Positions 60,966-64,000 of a DNA stretch of 64,000 nucleotides are shown here, one piece after another. The stretch covers positions 281,285,426 to 281,349,425 of the forward strand of contig CP136063.1 of assembly GCA_032622095.1 (NCBI GenBank). Reading direction: 5' to 3'. The notes under the pieces were generated by a model. The model was not told the origin of the DNA, ran no database searches, and saw nothing but the letters and a program-made list of their open reading frames with translations. The DNA is from Siphonodentalium dalli. Its lineage: Eukaryota; Mollusca; Scaphopoda; Gadilida; Siphonodentaliidae. Numbering within the stretch: the stretch's first letter is position 1; the number at the start of each line of letters is the position of its first letter. Position numbers and translations under genes: made by a program.

Positions 60966-61245
60966 TTAACCCTTTACCCAACAAAGCGGCCAAAAACGCC
61001 CAAATAAAGCTTCAACAGCCTAAAATATCTTCGGTCTGTCTCAATAACACCATACACATATGATTATCATTGGAACCGGTTCATTGACCACATTGTGATG
61101 GTTACAGTTATGCCCTGTGCCAATGCATTCTCTTATATATGTGAGTTGACCATAGGTCGCCTCGCATATATAAGAGAATGCATTGGCCTAAAAAAAAAAA
61201 AATTTCTACATTCTTTGACAATTTTATCATTTTTAATGTGTTAAA
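60966..61245 (-). mobile_element. Family B TTAA MITE, truncated copy B6
   Basis: TTAA-CCCTTTACCCAACAAAGC end and one core (about 61119-61187), then it stops in the AT-rich spacer (TTTTTAATGTGTTAAAG). The second core and the other TTAA end are missing. Confidence 0.85.
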
Positions 61246-62160
61246 GTCATTAGCTTCACTCCGGGTGGGCATATATTTGATGTCAGACAGAACTGTGCCC
61301 GATATACCACAAGAAAGGTCATAAAAAACTAGAAAGAAAACCCCAATGTGGCATATTATTAGTGCGGTACTCGTCCTGTATTAAATTGTTGAAAACTGCG
61401 ATCAGAGTAAGAAATCTTCTCAGATACTAACACATTTTCGGAGCGAATCAGCGCGCGGAGTCTCATGGAATTATATTCGGAGGAAATCGGAACCACCCGA
61501 ATAACGACGATCGGCTGGCACGCACGACTGGGAGAACAGCCAAAACAAAGGCCGGCATGTCGATAACGAAAGTAGATTCAACAAAAAGAGAGAAAAAAAT
61601 AATAATAATAGGGGGCCTATCATAGTTTTTGCATTCAAGTTTTCTAAGTAAAATGTCGACAATTATTTGGCAACTAACAAAGTTTTCACACTCTGTATAT
61701 ATATTTATATATATATGGAATTTTTGCAAATTTAGGAGAGAATGAGTACGTATTCACAGTGTGCAAAAGACGATTGGCACACCTCCGAAATTATCCAGGT
61801 TCACCAATAATAAACAAATCTGGGAATTCTGCCTTCTAATCTAACGTCAACATATTTGGCCGAATACAAGGTGAAGTTATCTGCATGCGAATTATTGACT
61901 TCTGTAAATGTAAATTATAAGCAATATTTCAATAATATTTGACATCACAATAGACCAATCGTGCTGAGCTAGATCGATTGGTCTTCCTGACACTGTTGTA
62001 AGAGATTTCTTGAATATTGAAATTTTGTTTGCTTGAAGATTTGTTCAAATTTATGATGAATATACCAGCAAAAAATTATACATTGTCTTTCATTAGTTTC
62101 AAAATTGTCTTTCATTAGTTTCAAAATGAATAAGAATAATTTTGTTACAAAAAAATGGTT
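61246..62160. other. Unassigned intergenic
   Basis: Contains two overlapping minus-strand open frames (61463-61729, 61471-61662) with no recognisable similarity, and short TATATA and AATAAT runs. Confidence 0.45.
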
Positions 62161-63190
62161 GTAACTTGAAAGAACAATTTCGAGTAGGCCTACTCCCTTT
62201 ATCCAAGATTCATGCTGGCTGTGAAAGACCGATGGGATTATTTTAGCCCGATCGGTATATTTTAGCCCGATCGGGCTATTATTGATTGATCGGTGGTTCA
62301 CCCAGACCTGTAGGATATGCGCACTATAGGATATAGATAAGGCGTTTTATGTATGGGAGGCCTATTTCACTTGAAAGAACAATTTATAGTAGGCCTACTC
62401 CCTTTATCCAAGATTCAGGCTGGCTGTGAAAGACCGATCGGTCTATTTTAGCCCGATCGGTCTATTTTAGCCCGATCGGGCTATTATTGATTGATCAGTG
62501 GTTCACCCAGACCTGTAGGGTATGCGCGCTATAGTATATAGATAAGGCGTTTCATGTATGGGAGACCTATTTCACTTGAAAGAACAATTTATAGTAGGCC
62601 TACTCCCTTTATCCAAGATTCAGGCTGGCTGTGAAAGACCGATCGGTCTATTTTAGCCCAATCGGTCTATTTTAGCCCGATCGGGCTATTATTGATTGAT
62701 CGGTGGTTCACCCAGACCTGTAGGGTATGCGCGCTATAGTATATAGATAAGGCGTTTCATGTATGGGAGGCCTATTTCACTTGAAAGAACAATTTATAGT
62801 AGGCCTACTGATCCCTTTATCCAAGATTCAGGCTGGCTGTGAAAGACCGATCGGTCTATTTTAGCCCGATCGGTCTATTTTAGCCCGATCGGGCTATTAT
62901 TGATTGATCGGTGGTTCACCCAGACATCCATGTAGGGTATGCGCGCTATAGTATATAGATAAGGCGTTTCATGTATGGCGGGCCTATTTCACTTGAAAGA
63001 ACAATTTAGAGTAGGCCTACTCCCTTTATCCAAGATTCAAGCTGGCTGTGAAAGAACGTTAGCCTGATCGGTCTACTTTAGCCCGATCGGGCTGTTATTG
63101 ATTGATCGGTGGTTCACCCAGACCTGTAGGATATACGCGCTATAGCATATAGATACGGCATTTCATGTATGGGATACCCATTTCACATTT
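62160..63190. repeat. ~205-bp satellite, five copies, rich in CCGATCGG
   Basis: GTAGGCCTACTCCCTTTATC occurs at 62184, 62389, 62594, 62799 (with GA inserted) and 63011. Each unit contains several GACCGATCGGTC or GCCCGATCGGGC palindromes separated by TATTTTA, then GATTGATCGGTGGTTCACCC. The first and last copies are the most diverged. Confidence 0.93.
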
Positions 63191-63229
63191 ATTATTCATT
63201 TATGATCAAGCGCAAATATTTCGCAAAAT

Positions 63230-63960
63230 AACATCTATCATTTGCGCTTCAGTGTAAATCATTTGCGCAAATAATAAATTAATATGCATTGATATCACCC
63301 CCCTGAATTAATTTTAAATGGCACAGACCCACCATATGAGGGAAGCACCCCCCCCCCCCCCAGTAACCCCAATATCTCTTTTATGACCATGGAAATGGTA
63401 GAGATATGTGCAGGATATATCTCTTTTATAAAATATACTAGATCTCTGGGATGGAGACACAAATTCTTGGGGACAGGGATGCTGATAATATGAAAATTGG
63501 GGTTTTCTCCAATTTCAAGTCAATAAGTACACCATATGAGGGAAGCGAGTCCCCAGTAACCCCGAATTCCATATTTATGGCCATGGAAATGGTATATATC
63601 TGTGTAGGAGATGTCCCTTTAATAAAATATACTAGAGCTCTGGGAGTGAGGCACCAATTCTTGGGACACCAGGGACAGAGATGCTGATATATGCATATGG
63701 AAATATTTTTTCTTCAATGTTTCAGTATTATATGGGGCTACTACTATGGGTCCATGATAATATACTATGAGATGGACTCTATCATTCACAATCAGAGGGA
63801 AGTATAAAGGGAGTGTTAGGTATTTGCGCTTAAGCGCAAATATATTGATAGACATATACTTGCGCTTAAGCGCAAATGATTCATTTTCACATTTTATATT
63901 AACTAATTGCATTTAAGCGTAAATCAGTTACGCTTAATGTAATCATTTACTCTTAAGCAT
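63230..63960. repeat. TTGCGCTTAAGCGCAA palindromes and relatives
   Basis: A perfect 22-base palindrome at 63821-63842 (core TTTGCGCTTAAGCGCAAA), a second 16-base palindrome at about 63860-63876, and half-sites TTTGCGC at 63200-63270. Diverged forms (ATTTAAGCGTAAAT, TTACGCTTAATGTAA) continue to 63960. They bracket the 200-bp duplication. Confidence 0.85.
63325..63700. repeat. ~200-bp direct duplication, two copies
   Basis: ACACCATATGAGGGAAGC-type starts at about 63330 and 63530; GGCCATGGAAATGGTA, AATAAAATATACTAGA, CTCTGGGA and GACAGGGATGCTGATA follow in each. The first copy contains a poly-C run at about 63347-63361. Confidence 0.85.
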
Positions 63961-64000
63961 AATTGACTTATGCGTTATCATAATACATTGGAATTATATT

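Overview
This is a 64 kb window of an animal nuclear genome. It is AT-rich, with long introns bounded by GT/AG sites and very dense in small DNA transposons. The only protein-coding gene I can support is the 3' part of a USP24-type ubiquitin carboxyl-terminal hydrolase on the + strand. I find 19 coding exons (507 to 49869). Their splice phases all agree and they join into 819 codons plus a stop with no internal stop codon. The N-terminal part, including the catalytic Cys box, lies upstream of the window. The encoded part starts in the zinc-ribbon fingers of the USP domain, carries the catalytic His box and the KFND segment, and continues into the helical USP24 C-terminal tail. The species is not identifiable from this. 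CR1/L2-type and SINE tails and TCCGTCCG-type repeats suggest a marine invertebrate, perhaps a bivalve mollusc, but that is only an impression.

Layout: 1-506 is intron with a 44-bp minisatellite. 507-17789 holds exons 1-9, with introns filled by hairpin MITEs, a 38-copy 83-bp minisatellite (7566-10722), a G-rich minisatellite and a 0.9 kb inverted-repeat element. 17790-25644 is an intron dominated by a ~160-bp-unit array with a higher-order period of 802 bp, lying between Tc1/mariner-like inverted ends. 25645-30769 holds exons 10-12, with a truncated LINE between exons 11 and 12. 30770-38264 is an intron with a Helitron-like element and a 4.6 kb foldback element with ~1.5 kb arms. 38265-49869 holds exons 13-19, with nested TTAA elements, a gag remnant, a 278-bp palindrome and a tRNA-derived SINE. 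49870-64000 is 3' UTR and intergenic sequence with more of the same repeats, a 44-bp x5 array, a 205-bp x5 array and GCGC palindromes at the end.

Repeat families named here: A, B, C and D are flanked by TTAA with CCCTTT- or AGGGGTA-type ends (piggyBac-like MITEs). E is a hairpin family with 8-bp target duplications seen at several loci (hAT-like). F starts TA-CAGTAA (Tc1/mariner-like). G is an element containing repeated units with a CCATCTTGG motif. Families A, B, C and one solitary locus share the same ~68-bp palindromic core although their ends differ. Several repeats end within a few bases of USP24 3' splice sites, and one 41-bp duplication has doubled a 5' splice site.
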